A stretch of DNA of 64,000 bases from Streptomyces lunaelactis (GTDB lineage Bacteria; Actinomycetota; Actinomycetes; Streptomycetales; Streptomycetaceae), in the NCBI RefSeq assembly GCF_003054555.1, contig NZ_CP026304.1, positions 3,596,001 through 3,660,000 on the forward strand, read 5' to 3'. The first letter of the stretch is position 1; every line of letters starts with the position of its first letter. A program made the translations under genes and the position numbers. This document shows positions 38,928-46,406 of the stretch, one piece after another. Below the pieces are notes generated by a model that worked only from the letters and a program-made list of their open reading frames with translations, was not told the origin of the DNA and made no database searches.

Positions 38928-40114
38928 ATGACCGAACGTACCGCCCTGATCAGCGCCTGGGCGCGGGGATCGGCCGTAACTCCCTTGCGCATGCCGTTGG
39001 TTGTGTAGCCCAGCGCGATGCCCGACTCGGGGTCGGCGAAGCCGAGCGGGCCGCCGCGGCCCGGGTGGCCGAAGGAGCCGGGGCCGAGCAGCGGCGAGGA
39101 GGCGCTGTGCAGCATGAAGCCGAGGCCGAAGCGGGTGGGCACGATCAGGACCCGGTCCGGGCCCGACGACTCCTCGGTGCGGGCGAGAGTGACGGTGGCC
39201 GGGGCGAACAGCCGCGGTCCGCCGTCGACCTCGCCGATCGTCGCGGCGTAGAAGCGGGCCAGCGCGCGGGCGGTGGATATGCCGTTCGCGCCCGCGAGTT
39301 CGGCGGCGCAGAACTGCGGATCGTTCTGGTCCGGGGCGGGGTCGATCGCCCCGAAGGCGCGGCGGGTGAGGGACTCAGGGTCGTGATAGGCCTCGGAGAC
39401 CGCGCGCTTGGGGCGCAGCTTGAGGCCGCCGCCGTCCGCCGCGGCCGACTCCTCGACGGGGCCGGTCCGGCCCATCCGGCGGGCCTCCTCCTGCGGCAGC
39501 CCGATCCAGAAGTCCAGGCCGAGCGGGCGGGCGATCTCCTCTGCGACCCAGCGGCCGATGGTCCTGCCGGTGACCCGGCGCACCAGTTCGCCGATCAGCC
39601 AGCTGTAGGTGTGCGCGTGGTAGCCGTGGTCGGTGCCGGGCTCCCAGGCGGGGCGCTGCGCGGCCAGTGCGGCCGGGCCGCTGACGCCGTCGGCGGCCTC
39701 GGCCAGGGTGAGCGGGCGGTCCAGGACGGGCAGCCCGGCGCGGTGCGAGAGCAGTTGGCGTACGACCACCCGCTCCTTGCCGGCGGCCTTGAACTCCGGC
39801 CAGTACGTGCCGACCGGGGCGTCCAGGTCGATCTGGCCGCGCTGGTGGAGCAGCAGAACGACGGCCGCGGCGAGGCCCTTGGTCGCGGAGCGTACGACCT
39901 GCGCGGTGTCCACGGCCCAGGGTTCATGGCCGTCCGCGTCCCTGGTGCCGGCCCACAGATCGACGACCTTGCGCCCGTCCCGGTAGACGGCGACGGCCGC
40001 CCCGCGCTCGCCACGCCGCTCGAAGTTGCCTGCGAAGGCGTCCCGGACCGGCTCGAAGCCTTCCGCCACCGTGCCCCGGACGTCCACCGTGCCTGCTCTC
40101 CCGCTGCCGCTCAT
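38924..40114 (-). CDS. Serine hydrolase of the beta-lactamase/EstB esterase family
   Basis: The 396-residue protein belongs to the class C beta-lactamase-like fold. The S-x-x-K nucleophile motif is SATK in VVRSATKGLAAAVVLLLHQ (about residue 90), the second motif is Tyr in HAHTYSWLIGELVRR, and the C-terminal region carries HPGRGGPLGFADPESG. There is no signal peptide, so it is probably a cytoplasmic esterase or peptidase rather than a resistance enzyme. It is coupled to the SDR gene by ATGA overlap. Confidence 0.87.
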   Translation of the reverse strand: MSGSGRAGTVDVRGTVAEGFEPVRDAFAGNFERRGERGAAVAVYRDGRKVVDLWAGTRDADGHEPWAVDTAQVVRSATKGLAAAVVLLLHQRGQIDLDAPVGTYWPEFKAAGKERVVVRQLLSHRAGLPVLDRPLTLAEAADGVSGPAALAAQRPAWEPGTDHGYHAHTYSWLIGELVRRVTGRTIGRWVAEEIARPLGLDFWIGLPQEEARRMGRTGPVEESAAADGGGLKLRPKRAVSEAYHDPESLTRRAFGAIDPAPDQNDPQFCAAELAGANGISTARALARFYAATIGEVDGGPRLFAPATVTLARTEESSGPDRVLIVPTRFGLGFMLHSASSPLLGPGSFGHPGRGGPLGFADPESGIALGYTTNGMRKGVTADPRAQALIRAVRSVI

Positions 40115-40153
40115 CCACCCATGGTGCAGGGTGGCCCGCCGGATTTGACTCAG

Positions 40154-40214
40154 GGGTCAGCTCAGCACGGTTTCAGCGCAGCACGGGTCAGCTCAGCACG
40201 GGTCAGCTCAGCAT
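40154..40214. repeat. 15/16-bp tandem repeat across the nikO stop
   Basis: Four copies of GGGTCAGCTCAGCAC (one a 16-bp variant with TTTCAGCGCAG) run from 40154 to 40214. The last copy includes the final codons and TGA of nikO. The array fills most of the gap to the serine-hydrolase start. Confidence 0.8.
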
Positions 40215-40988
40215 GACGGACTTCGGACTGAAACCGAACGGCAGCTCCAGGCGGTGCGCCCGCATCAGCTCCTCGTCGCTCAGCAGATCCTGTGTACGTC
40301 CGTCCGCCGCGATCACGCCCTGGCTGAGGATCACCGCCCGCGGGCACAGCTCCAGCGCGTACGGCAGATCGTGCGTCACCATCAGCACCGTGACGTCCAA
40401 CGACCGCAGAATGTCGGCCAGTTCACGCCGCGACGCCGGGTCGAGGTTGGACGAGGGCTCGTCGAGTACGAGGATCTCCGGCTCCATCGCGAGCACGGTG
40501 GCGACCGCGACCCGGCGCCGCTGACCGAAGGAGAGATGGTGCGGCGGCCGGTCCGCGAACTCCGCCATGCCGACCTGCTCCAGCGCCCTACGGACCCGCG
40601 CCTCCAGCTCCGCGCCGCGCATGCCCGAGGCCGCGGGCCCGAAGGCCACGTCCTCCCGGACCGTCGGCATGAACAGCTGGTCGTCCGGGTCCTGGAAGAC
40701 GATGCCGACCCGGCGGCGGATCTCCGCGAGGTTCGCCCTGGCGACCGGCAGGCCCGCGACCGACACCGAGCCGGCGCCGCCGGCCAGGATGCCGTTGAGG
40801 TGCAGGACGAGCGTGGTCTTGCCCGCTCCGTTGGGGCCGAGCAGGGCGATCCGCTCACCGCGCCCGACGGTCAGGTCGACGCCGAAGAGGGCCTGGTGGC
40901 CGTCGGGGTAGGCGTAGGCGAGGCCGGAGACTTCCAGCGACGCGGCGGTCGAAGGGGCGGCCGAGGAGTCGGCCAGAGGGTCGGTCAT
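40203..40988 (-). CDS. nikO: ECF nickel/cobalt transporter ATPase (NikO/CbiO)
   Basis: This is the ATPase subunit of a group I ECF importer. The 261-residue protein has Walker A LLGPNGAGKTTLVLHLN, the Q-loop VFQDPDDQLF, signature LSFGQRRRVAVA, Walker B EILVLDEPSSNLD and the H-switch TH. The ATG at 40988 overlaps the nikQ stop (ATGA). The metal assignment comes from the Nur box before nikM: nickel is more likely than cobalt. It is the last gene of nikMN-nikQ-nikO. Confidence 0.9.
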   Translation of the reverse strand: MTDPLADSSAAPSTAASLEVSGLAYAYPDGHQALFGVDLTVGRGERIALLGPNGAGKTTLVLHLNGILAGGAGSVSVAGLPVARANLAEIRRRVGIVFQDPDDQLFMPTVREDVAFGPAASGMRGAELEARVRRALEQVGMAEFADRPPHHLSFGQRRRVAVATVLAMEPEILVLDEPSSNLDPASRRELADILRSLDVTVLMVTHDLPYALELCPRAVILSQGVIAADGRTQDLLSDEELMRAHRLELPFGFSPKSVMLS

Positions 40989-41746
40989 AGCGTCCAGCCA
41001 AGCAGACAGACCGCGAGGGCGGTCAGCGGGAGTGCGGCGGCGTACGTCCACTGCGCGCGGCTCGCGGTCACCTCGTCGATGACCGGCATGGTCCCGGTGT
41101 ACCCCCGGCTCACCATCGCAAGATGCACCCGCTCGCCGCGCTCGTAGGAGCGGATGAAGAGGGCGCCCGCGGACTTGGCGAGGACGCCCCAGTGCCGCAC
41201 GCCGCTCGCCTCGAACCCGCGTGACCTGCGCGCGATGGACATCCGGCGCATCTCGTCGGTGATGACATCGCCGTACCGGATCATGAAGGACGCGATCTGG
41301 ACCAGCAGCGGCGGCAGTCTGAGCCGCTGGAGGCCGAGCAGCAGGGAGCGCAGCTCGGTCGTCGAGGCGAGGATGACGGACGCGGCGACGCCCAGCGTCC
41401 CCTTGGCGAGGATGTTCCAGGCGCCCCAGAGGCCGGGGACGCTCATCGGGATGCCGAGTACGGAGACCTGCTCGCCGGGCACCACGAAGGGCATCAGCAG
41501 CGCGAAGGCCACGAACGGGATCTCGATGAGGAGCCGGCGCAGCAGGAACCGGGCGGGGATTGCGGCCGCGGCCGCGACCGCGGCGAGCAGCACCGCGTAC
41601 AGGGCAAAGGCCCAGACCGCCTCGCGCGGCGTGGAGACCACGACCAGCACGAAGCAGAAGACGGCGACGAGCTTGCAGTGCGGCGGCAGGTCGTGGACCG
41701 GCGAGTGCCCGTGCCGGTAGAGCTTGTGCGAGTGGCCCGCGCCCAT
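40985..41746 (-). CDS. nikQ: ECF transporter T-component (NikQ/CbiQ)
   Basis: The 253-residue membrane protein has about six segments and the coupling-helix region RRMSIARRSRGF, one of the conserved ARG-type motifs that contact the ATPases. It starts with a His-rich GHSHKLYRHGHSPVHDLPPH, suited to binding metal. It begins 1 nt after nikMN and its stop overlaps nikO. Confidence 0.9.
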   Translation of the reverse strand: MGAGHSHKLYRHGHSPVHDLPPHCKLVAVFCFVLVVVSTPREAVWAFALYAVLLAAVAAAAAIPARFLLRRLLIEIPFVAFALLMPFVVPGEQVSVLGIPMSVPGLWGAWNILAKGTLGVAASVILASTTELRSLLLGLQRLRLPPLLVQIASFMIRYGDVITDEMRRMSIARRSRGFEASGVRHWGVLAKSAGALFIRSYERGERVHLAMVSRGYTGTMPVIDEVTASRAQWTYAAALPLTALAVCLLGWTL

Positions 41747-41747
41747 G

Positions 41748-42827
41748 TCAGACCGACTCCGGCACGCGGGTCGGCCCGGCGTCGGTCGTACGGCGGCGGC
41801 GTACGGCCCAGAAGATCCCGCTGCCCACGACGACCGTGGCGCCGACGCCGATGACGCCCGCGAGTCCGCCGGAGATCCGGGGGTCGGAGACGTCCTCGAC
41901 TCCGTAGTCGGCGAGTGGCGAGCCGGCCGCCGCGTGCTCCTCCGTGTTCTTGTCGATGCCCTGGTCGGCGGCGACCTTCTCGAGGCCGTCGGGGCTGGCG
42001 GAGGCGTAGAAGGAGACGAAGCCGGCGAGGACGAGCGCGGTCACCAGGCCGGTCAGCCAGAGCTTGCGGGGCGAGCGGGCGGCGACCGGGGCGGGGGCGG
42101 CAGCGGGCTCGGCGTCGACCAGCTCGCCGCCGATGCGCAGCTTGAGTGGGGTGGAGAGCCCGCGGGCGCCGTGGACCAGGTCGGGCCGTACGGCGACGAC
42201 GGCGCCCACCGTCAGCATCGTGATCACGGCCTCGCCGATGCCGATCAGGCCATGGACGCCGACCATCGCGGTCAGCACCTTGCCCACGGGGACGTCGGTG
42301 GTCCCGCCGATCGCGTAGATCAGGGTGAAGGCGCCGGCCGCGGCCGGTACGGACACGACCGCGGCGACGAAGGAGGCGACGGTGATCGAGCGGCGTCCGC
42401 GCGGCAGCACCGTGACCAGTCCGCGGAAGAGCGCGTACGCGACGACGACCGTGACCACGCCCATGACGGTGATGTTCACGCCGAGCGCGGTGAGGCCGCC
42501 GTCCGCGAACAGGAGGCCCTGCATCAGCAGGACGACGGCTATGCAGAGCACTCCGGTGAACGGACCGACGAGGATCGCGGCGAGCGCGCCGCCCAGCAGA
42601 TGGCCACTGGTGCCTGCCGCGACGGGAAAGTTCAGCATCTGCACGGCGAAGATGAAGGCGGCGACGAGGCCCGCCAGCGGCGCGGTGCGCTCGGCGCCGG
42701 CGAGCGCCACTGCCGAACCGCCCAGCTCACGGCGGGCGCCACGCAGACTCACCGCGACGGCGCCGGCGGCGACGACTCCTGCGGCCACCGACACCGGCGC
42801 GTTGATGAATCCGTCTGGGACATGCAT
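41748..42827 (-). CDS. nikM: Fused NikM-NikN (CbiM-PDGLE) substrate-binding component
   Basis: The substrate-specific part of the importer has 359 residues. It begins Met-His-Val-Pro-Asp-Gly, and Met1/His2 are the metal ligands known from NikM/CbiM. A roughly 220-residue CbiM membrane domain is followed by a linker and a C-terminal PDGLE/CbiN-like domain with one more membrane segment pair (SPDGLEKVAADQGIDKN). Fusion of M and N occurs in actinobacteria. Expression is probably repressed by Nur with nickel, because a Nur box overlaps the promoter. Confidence 0.9.
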   Translation of the reverse strand: MHVPDGFINAPVSVAAGVVAAGAVAVSLRGARRELGGSAVALAGAERTAPLAGLVAAFIFAVQMLNFPVAAGTSGHLLGGALAAILVGPFTGVLCIAVVLLMQGLLFADGGLTALGVNITVMGVVTVVVAYALFRGLVTVLPRGRRSITVASFVAAVVSVPAAAGAFTLIYAIGGTTDVPVGKVLTAMVGVHGLIGIGEAVITMLTVGAVVAVRPDLVHGARGLSTPLKLRIGGELVDAEPAAAPAPVAARSPRKLWLTGLVTALVLAGFVSFYASASPDGLEKVAADQGIDKNTEEHAAAGSPLADYGVEDVSDPRISGGLAGVIGVGATVVVGSGIFWAVRRRRTTDAGPTRVPESV

Positions 42828-42863
42828 GGAGGACTCCGCTTCGGACAGACGAATAACTGCTCA

Positions 42864-42894
42864 AGGATAGTGCCTTGTTGCAAACCAGTTGCAA
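42864..42894 (-). promoter_or_regulatory. nik promoter overlapped by a Nur box
   Basis: TTGCAA-N5-TTGCAA at 42878-42894 matches the Nur (nickel-responsive Fur-family repressor) consensus of S. coelicolor exactly. On the minus strand the upstream half (42889-42894) can be read as the -35, with TATCCT (42864-42869) as the -10, 19 bp apart. Bound Nur would block polymerase. No cobalamin riboswitch is visible in the 37 bp leader. Confidence 0.85.
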
Positions 42895-42982
42895 GAGCGG
42901 GTCTGTCACAAATGAACGCGCCCCATTGCCCAAAAATATGGGACATTAGAGGGCATATACGACGATCGTAAGGAGTCGGCCA

Positions 42983-43330
42983 ATGACCGCAGTCGTCGAA
43001 GATCATGCATTGGGCCGGATCGTCACGGACGCACCGCAGTACCGCTCCGTCCACGTCGCCCTCCGCTACGACCCCGACGGGGACCCGGATGCGGTGAGCT
43101 TCGCCTTCCCCAGCGGCCGGGACTGGACCTTCCCCCGCGAGCTGCTGGAGACCGGACTTCGCGGGCCCGTCCGCCGCGGTGACATAGAGGTATGGCCGTG
43201 CGGCCGGGTCCAGGCAGTGGTGGAGTTCCATACCCCGGACGGCGTAGCGGTGGTCCAGTTCGACTCCAAGGTGCTCATCCGCTTCCTGAGCCACACATAC
43301 GCGGTGGCCGCACCCGCCGGCGCAAGCTGA
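42983..43330 (+). CDS. ssgE: SsgA-like sporulation protein, probably SsgE
   Basis: SALPs are unique to morphologically complex actinomycetes and act in septation and spore-wall events; SsgE is tied to spore separation and length. The 115-residue protein has the family pattern: YRSVHVALRYDPDGDPDAVSF, W-TFPRELLETGLRGPVRRGD, W-P-C-G and LIRFLSHTYAV. AAGGAG lies 7 nt before the ATG. In S. coelicolor ssgE is SCO3158, adjacent to PBP genes, which agrees with position here. The paralogue label is less certain than the family. Confidence 0.85.
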   Translation: MTAVVEDHALGRIVTDAPQYRSVHVALRYDPDGDPDAVSFAFPSGRDWTFPRELLETGLRGPVRRGDIEVWPCGRVQAVVEFHTPDGVAVVQFDSKVLIRFLSHTYAVAAPAGAS

Positions 43331-43386
43331 CGAATACGGCCACCGGATTCCGCGGCGGCCCCCGTCCCCACGGTGCCGTCGCGCTG

Positions 43387-43421
43387 CCGGGGGCGCGCAC
43401 CGCTCGAAGCGACGCCCCCGG
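43387..43421. terminator. Bidirectional terminator between ssgE and MMPL gene
   Basis: CCGGGGGCG (43387-43395) pairs perfectly with CGCCCCCGG (43413-43421). It lies between convergent stop codons. Confidence 0.75.
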
Positions 43422-43436
43422 AGTACGTGCCTGGGC

Positions 43437-45602
43437 TCAGACGCGTACCAACTCTCGCTCCGCGTCCGGATCCTCGGGACCGACGGCGAGTTCCTTGCGG
43501 AGCTGCTCGCCCTCCACGTCCACATTGGGCAGCAGCCGGTCCAGCCAGCGCGGCAGCCACCACGCCTTGTGGCCGAGCAGCGCCAGCACCGCGGGCACGA
43601 TCGCCATCCGGACCACGAAGGCGTCGAAGAGGACCGCGATCGCGAGGCCGAAGCCGATCATCTTGATCATCTGCTCACTGGAGCCGATGAAGCCGGAGAA
43701 GACCGCCATCATGATCACCGCGGCCGCGGTGACGACCCGGGCCCCGTGCTTGAAGCCGGTGACGATCGCCTCGCCGGGCCGCTCCCCGTGGACGTACGCC
43801 TCCCTCATCCGCGTGACCAGGAAGACCTCGTAGTCCATGGCGAGACCGAAGACGACGCCCACCATGAAGATCGGCATCATCGACATGATCGGGCCGGTCT
43901 GTTCGACGCCGAGCAGCGAGCCGAGCCAGCCCCACTGGAAGACGGCGACGACCGCGCCCAGCGCCGCGACGACGGAGAGCAGGAAGCCGAGGGCCGCCTT
44001 GAGCGGTACCAGCACCGAGCGGAAGACCACCATCAGCAGCAGGAAGGCGAGACCGACGACGAGCGCGAGATAGGGCAGCAGCGCGTCGTTCATCTTCTGC
44101 GAGAAGTCGATGTTCATCGCGGTCGCACCGGTGATGAGTACGTCGTCACCACTGTCCGCCCGGATGGAATGGACGAGGCTCTCGGTCTCGGCCGAGGACG
44201 GACGGTCCTTCGGTATGACCGTGATCATCGCGGTGTCGCCGGCCTTGTTGAGGGTCGGCGGGGTGACGGCCGCGACACCGTCGAGGCCCTTGATCTCCGT
44301 GACGGTACGGTCGGCCGCACCCTTGTCGCCGTCGACGACCACCAGCAGCGGACCGTTGAAGCCGGGGCCGAAGCCGTCGGACAGCGTGTCGTAGGCCTTG
44401 CGCTGGGTGGTGCTGACCGGCTGCGAGCCGTCGTCGGGCAGACCCAACTCCAGCGACGCGGCCGGCAGGGCGATGGCGCCGAGGCCGATGACACCGACGA
44501 GCAGCACCATCACCGGGCGGCGCAGCACGAAGCGCGCCCAGCGGGTGCCCATGTTCGGCTTGTCGCCCGCCGGCTGACCCTTGCGCGCCTTGCGGCCGAG
44601 CACCCGCTTGCCCGCGAAGCCGAGCAGGGCGGGGATGAGGGTGAGCGCGATGAGGACCGCGATCACGACCGTGCCGGCGGCCGCGAAGCCCATCTTGGTG
44701 AGCATCGGGATGTTGACGACGGCGAGGCCGACGAGCGCGATGACCACGGTCAGGCCCGCGAAGACGACCGCGGAGCCCGCGGTGCCGACGGCCCGTCCCG
44801 CCGCTTCCTCGCGACTCCGGCCCTCGGCGAGCTCGGCGCGGTAGCGGGAGACGATGAAGAGCGCGTAGTCGATGCCGACCGCCAGGCCGATCATCATCGC
44901 CAGCGTCGATGTGGTGGAGCCGAGGTCGAGAACGTTCGCCAGCGCGGTGATCGTGGAGATCCCGATGCCGACGCCGATGATCGCGGTCAGCAGCGGAAGT
45001 CCGGCCGCGACCAGCGAGCCGAAGGTGATGACCAGGACCACCGCGGCGATGCCGACACCGATGATCTCGCCCGCCCCGGTCTCCGGGACGGCCTGCAGCG
45101 CGTCGCCGCCGATCTCGACGGTCAGCCCGGCGTCACGCGCGGCCGTGCCGGTCTTCTCCAGCGCCTCACGGGTCTCGTCGGTCAGCTCCATCGAGCTGAC
45201 CTTGTACGAGACGGATATGTACGCCGTCCCGCCGTTCTTGGAGACCGCGTTGGCGGTGTACGGGTCGGTGACGGAGGCGATCTGGTCGGAGCCGGCCTTC
45301 AGCTCGGCGACCGCCTTGTTCACCTCGGCCTTGCTGGCCGGTTCGGTCATCTTCCGGCCGTCGGGGGCCTGGAAGACGACATTGGCGGTCGCACCGTCGG
45401 GGCTGGCCCCGGGGAAGCGCTCTTCCAGCAGGTCGAAGGCCTTCTGGGCCTCCGTGCCCGGGACCGAGAAGGACGAGGAGGTGGCGGTGGACGCGGAGGC
45501 CGCGCCGACTCCGGCGAGTGCCAGCAACGCCACCCACAGCAGGGCGACGAGACGGCGGCGCCGGAAGGCGAACCGTCCGAGTTTATAGAGAAACGTGGCC
45601 AC
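43437..45602 (-). CDS. MMPL-family membrane transporter
   Basis: The 721-residue RND-type exporter has twelve predicted membrane segments in two halves of six, each preceded by a large extracellular domain (about 40-175 and 395-535). MMPL signatures include GIDYALFIVSRYRAELAEG and the parallel GLAMDYEVFLVTRMREAYVHG. Such pumps export lipids or polyketides. GTG at 45602 with GGGAG upstream is preferred over ATG at 45638. The TetR gene 97 bp upstream on the same strand is its probable regulator. Confidence 0.9.
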   Translation of the reverse strand: MATFLYKLGRFAFRRRRLVALLWVALLALAGVGAASASTATSSSFSVPGTEAQKAFDLLEERFPGASPDGATANVVFQAPDGRKMTEPASKAEVNKAVAELKAGSDQIASVTDPYTANAVSKNGGTAYISVSYKVSSMELTDETREALEKTGTAARDAGLTVEIGGDALQAVPETGAGEIIGVGIAAVVLVITFGSLVAAGLPLLTAIIGVGIGISTITALANVLDLGSTTSTLAMMIGLAVGIDYALFIVSRYRAELAEGRSREEAAGRAVGTAGSAVVFAGLTVVIALVGLAVVNIPMLTKMGFAAAGTVVIAVLIALTLIPALLGFAGKRVLGRKARKGQPAGDKPNMGTRWARFVLRRPVMVLLVGVIGLGAIALPAASLELGLPDDGSQPVSTTQRKAYDTLSDGFGPGFNGPLLVVVDGDKGAADRTVTEIKGLDGVAAVTPPTLNKAGDTAMITVIPKDRPSSAETESLVHSIRADSGDDVLITGATAMNIDFSQKMNDALLPYLALVVGLAFLLLMVVFRSVLVPLKAALGFLLSVVAALGAVVAVFQWGWLGSLLGVEQTGPIMSMMPIFMVGVVFGLAMDYEVFLVTRMREAYVHGERPGEAIVTGFKHGARVVTAAAVIMMAVFSGFIGSSEQMIKMIGFGLAIAVLFDAFVVRMAIVPAVLALLGHKAWWLPRWLDRLLPNVDVEGEQLRKELAVGPEDPDAERELVRV

Positions 45603-45699
45603 GAGGGCGTACTCCCGTGAGTGAGGTGAACAGGGCATGGGGAGCCGGCCCGACGACGAGAGCGGCGCGCGTCAGGAGGTGCTGGGTGGTGCGGGGAGA

Positions 45700-46272
45700 T
45701 CAGATGCCGAGGGCGGGGAGGACCACGGCATCGAGGTAGGAGGAGATGAAGTCCCGGTCGACCGACCGGTCCTCGATCAGCGGACGTGCGATGAAAGCGC
45801 CGACCAGCATGTGCGGGACGTATTTCAGCGCAGGGTTGTCCGCGGGGAGTTCACCCCGGTCCACGGCGCGCTGCACCAGCGTGTCGAGCCCGGTCATCTC
45901 CGGGTCGATCAGCAGGTCCCGCAGCGCCTGGTGGAGATCGGGATTCTCGTGGATGGCATGGGCCAGACCCCGCATGAGCGCGGAGTCCTTCTCCATCTGG
46001 CAGTCGTCCATGCGATCGACCATCGCGTGGAAGTCGCCACGCAGGGAGCCGGTGTCGATCTCCGCGATGCTCACCGGCTTGTTGTGGCGCAGTGCGCGGG
46101 CGACCAGCTCCGGCTTGCTCCCCCACTGGCGGTAGAGGGTGGCCTTGCTGGACCGGGTGCGGGCGGCGACGGCGTCCATGGTGAGACCCTCGTAGCCGGC
46201 CGTGCGCAGCAGGTCGAGCACGGCTTCGTACAGCTCGGCCTCGCGCTCGGGCGTGATCCGGCTGCGTGCCAT
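45700..46272 (-). CDS. TetR-family regulator of the MMPL exporter
   Basis: The 190-residue protein has the TetR helix-turn-helix (LYEAVLDLLRTAGYEGLTMDAVAARTRSSKATLYRQWGSKPELV) at about residues 15-58 and a TetR_C-type ligand domain. AGGAGG lies 6 nt before the ATG at 46272, which decides the start. Two palindromes with the same CGAAAC half-site lie immediately upstream. The site is shared with the divergent tricorn-protease gene, so both directions may be controlled. Confidence 0.9.
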   Translation of the reverse strand: MARSRITPEREAELYEAVLDLLRTAGYEGLTMDAVAARTRSSKATLYRQWGSKPELVARALRHNKPVSIAEIDTGSLRGDFHAMVDRMDDCQMEKDSALMRGLAHAIHENPDLHQALRDLLIDPEMTGLDTLVQRAVDRGELPADNPALKYVPHMLVGAFIARPLIEDRSVDRDFISSYLDAVVLPALGI

Positions 46273-46290
46273 GGTCGACCTCCTTCCTGA

Positions 46291-46305
46291 ACGAAACGGT
46301 TTCGT
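46291..46305. promoter_or_regulatory. TetR operator, proximal (ACGAAAC-G-GTTTCGT)
   Basis: A perfect 7-1-7 palindrome lies 19 bp upstream of the tetR start. It shares the CGAAAC/GTTTCG half-sites with the distal operator. Confidence 0.75.
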
Positions 46306-46333
46306 ACCGTACGAAGGTAACCCGGATCGCCGG

Positions 46334-46351
46334 CGAAACGAAATCGTTTCG
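46334..46351. promoter_or_regulatory. TetR operator, distal (CGAAACGA-AA-TCGTTTCG)
   Basis: A perfect 8-2-8 palindrome lies midway between tetR and the divergent protease gene, 56 bp before the latter. Two sites spaced about 45 bp centre to centre suggest cooperative repression. Confidence 0.8.
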
Positions 46352-46406
46352 GTCGTGTTCTGCGTCACAAGTTGCCGCACCCCCCTGACACGGAAAGCAT
46401 TGGGGG

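Noticed and set aside
38924..40114. Beta-lactam resistance enzyme
   Set aside because: No signal peptide and EstB-like motifs make an esterase/peptidase role more likely.
42828..42982. Cobalamin riboswitch before nikM
   Set aside because: The leader is only about 37 nt and lacks B12-box sequence; a Nur box is present instead.
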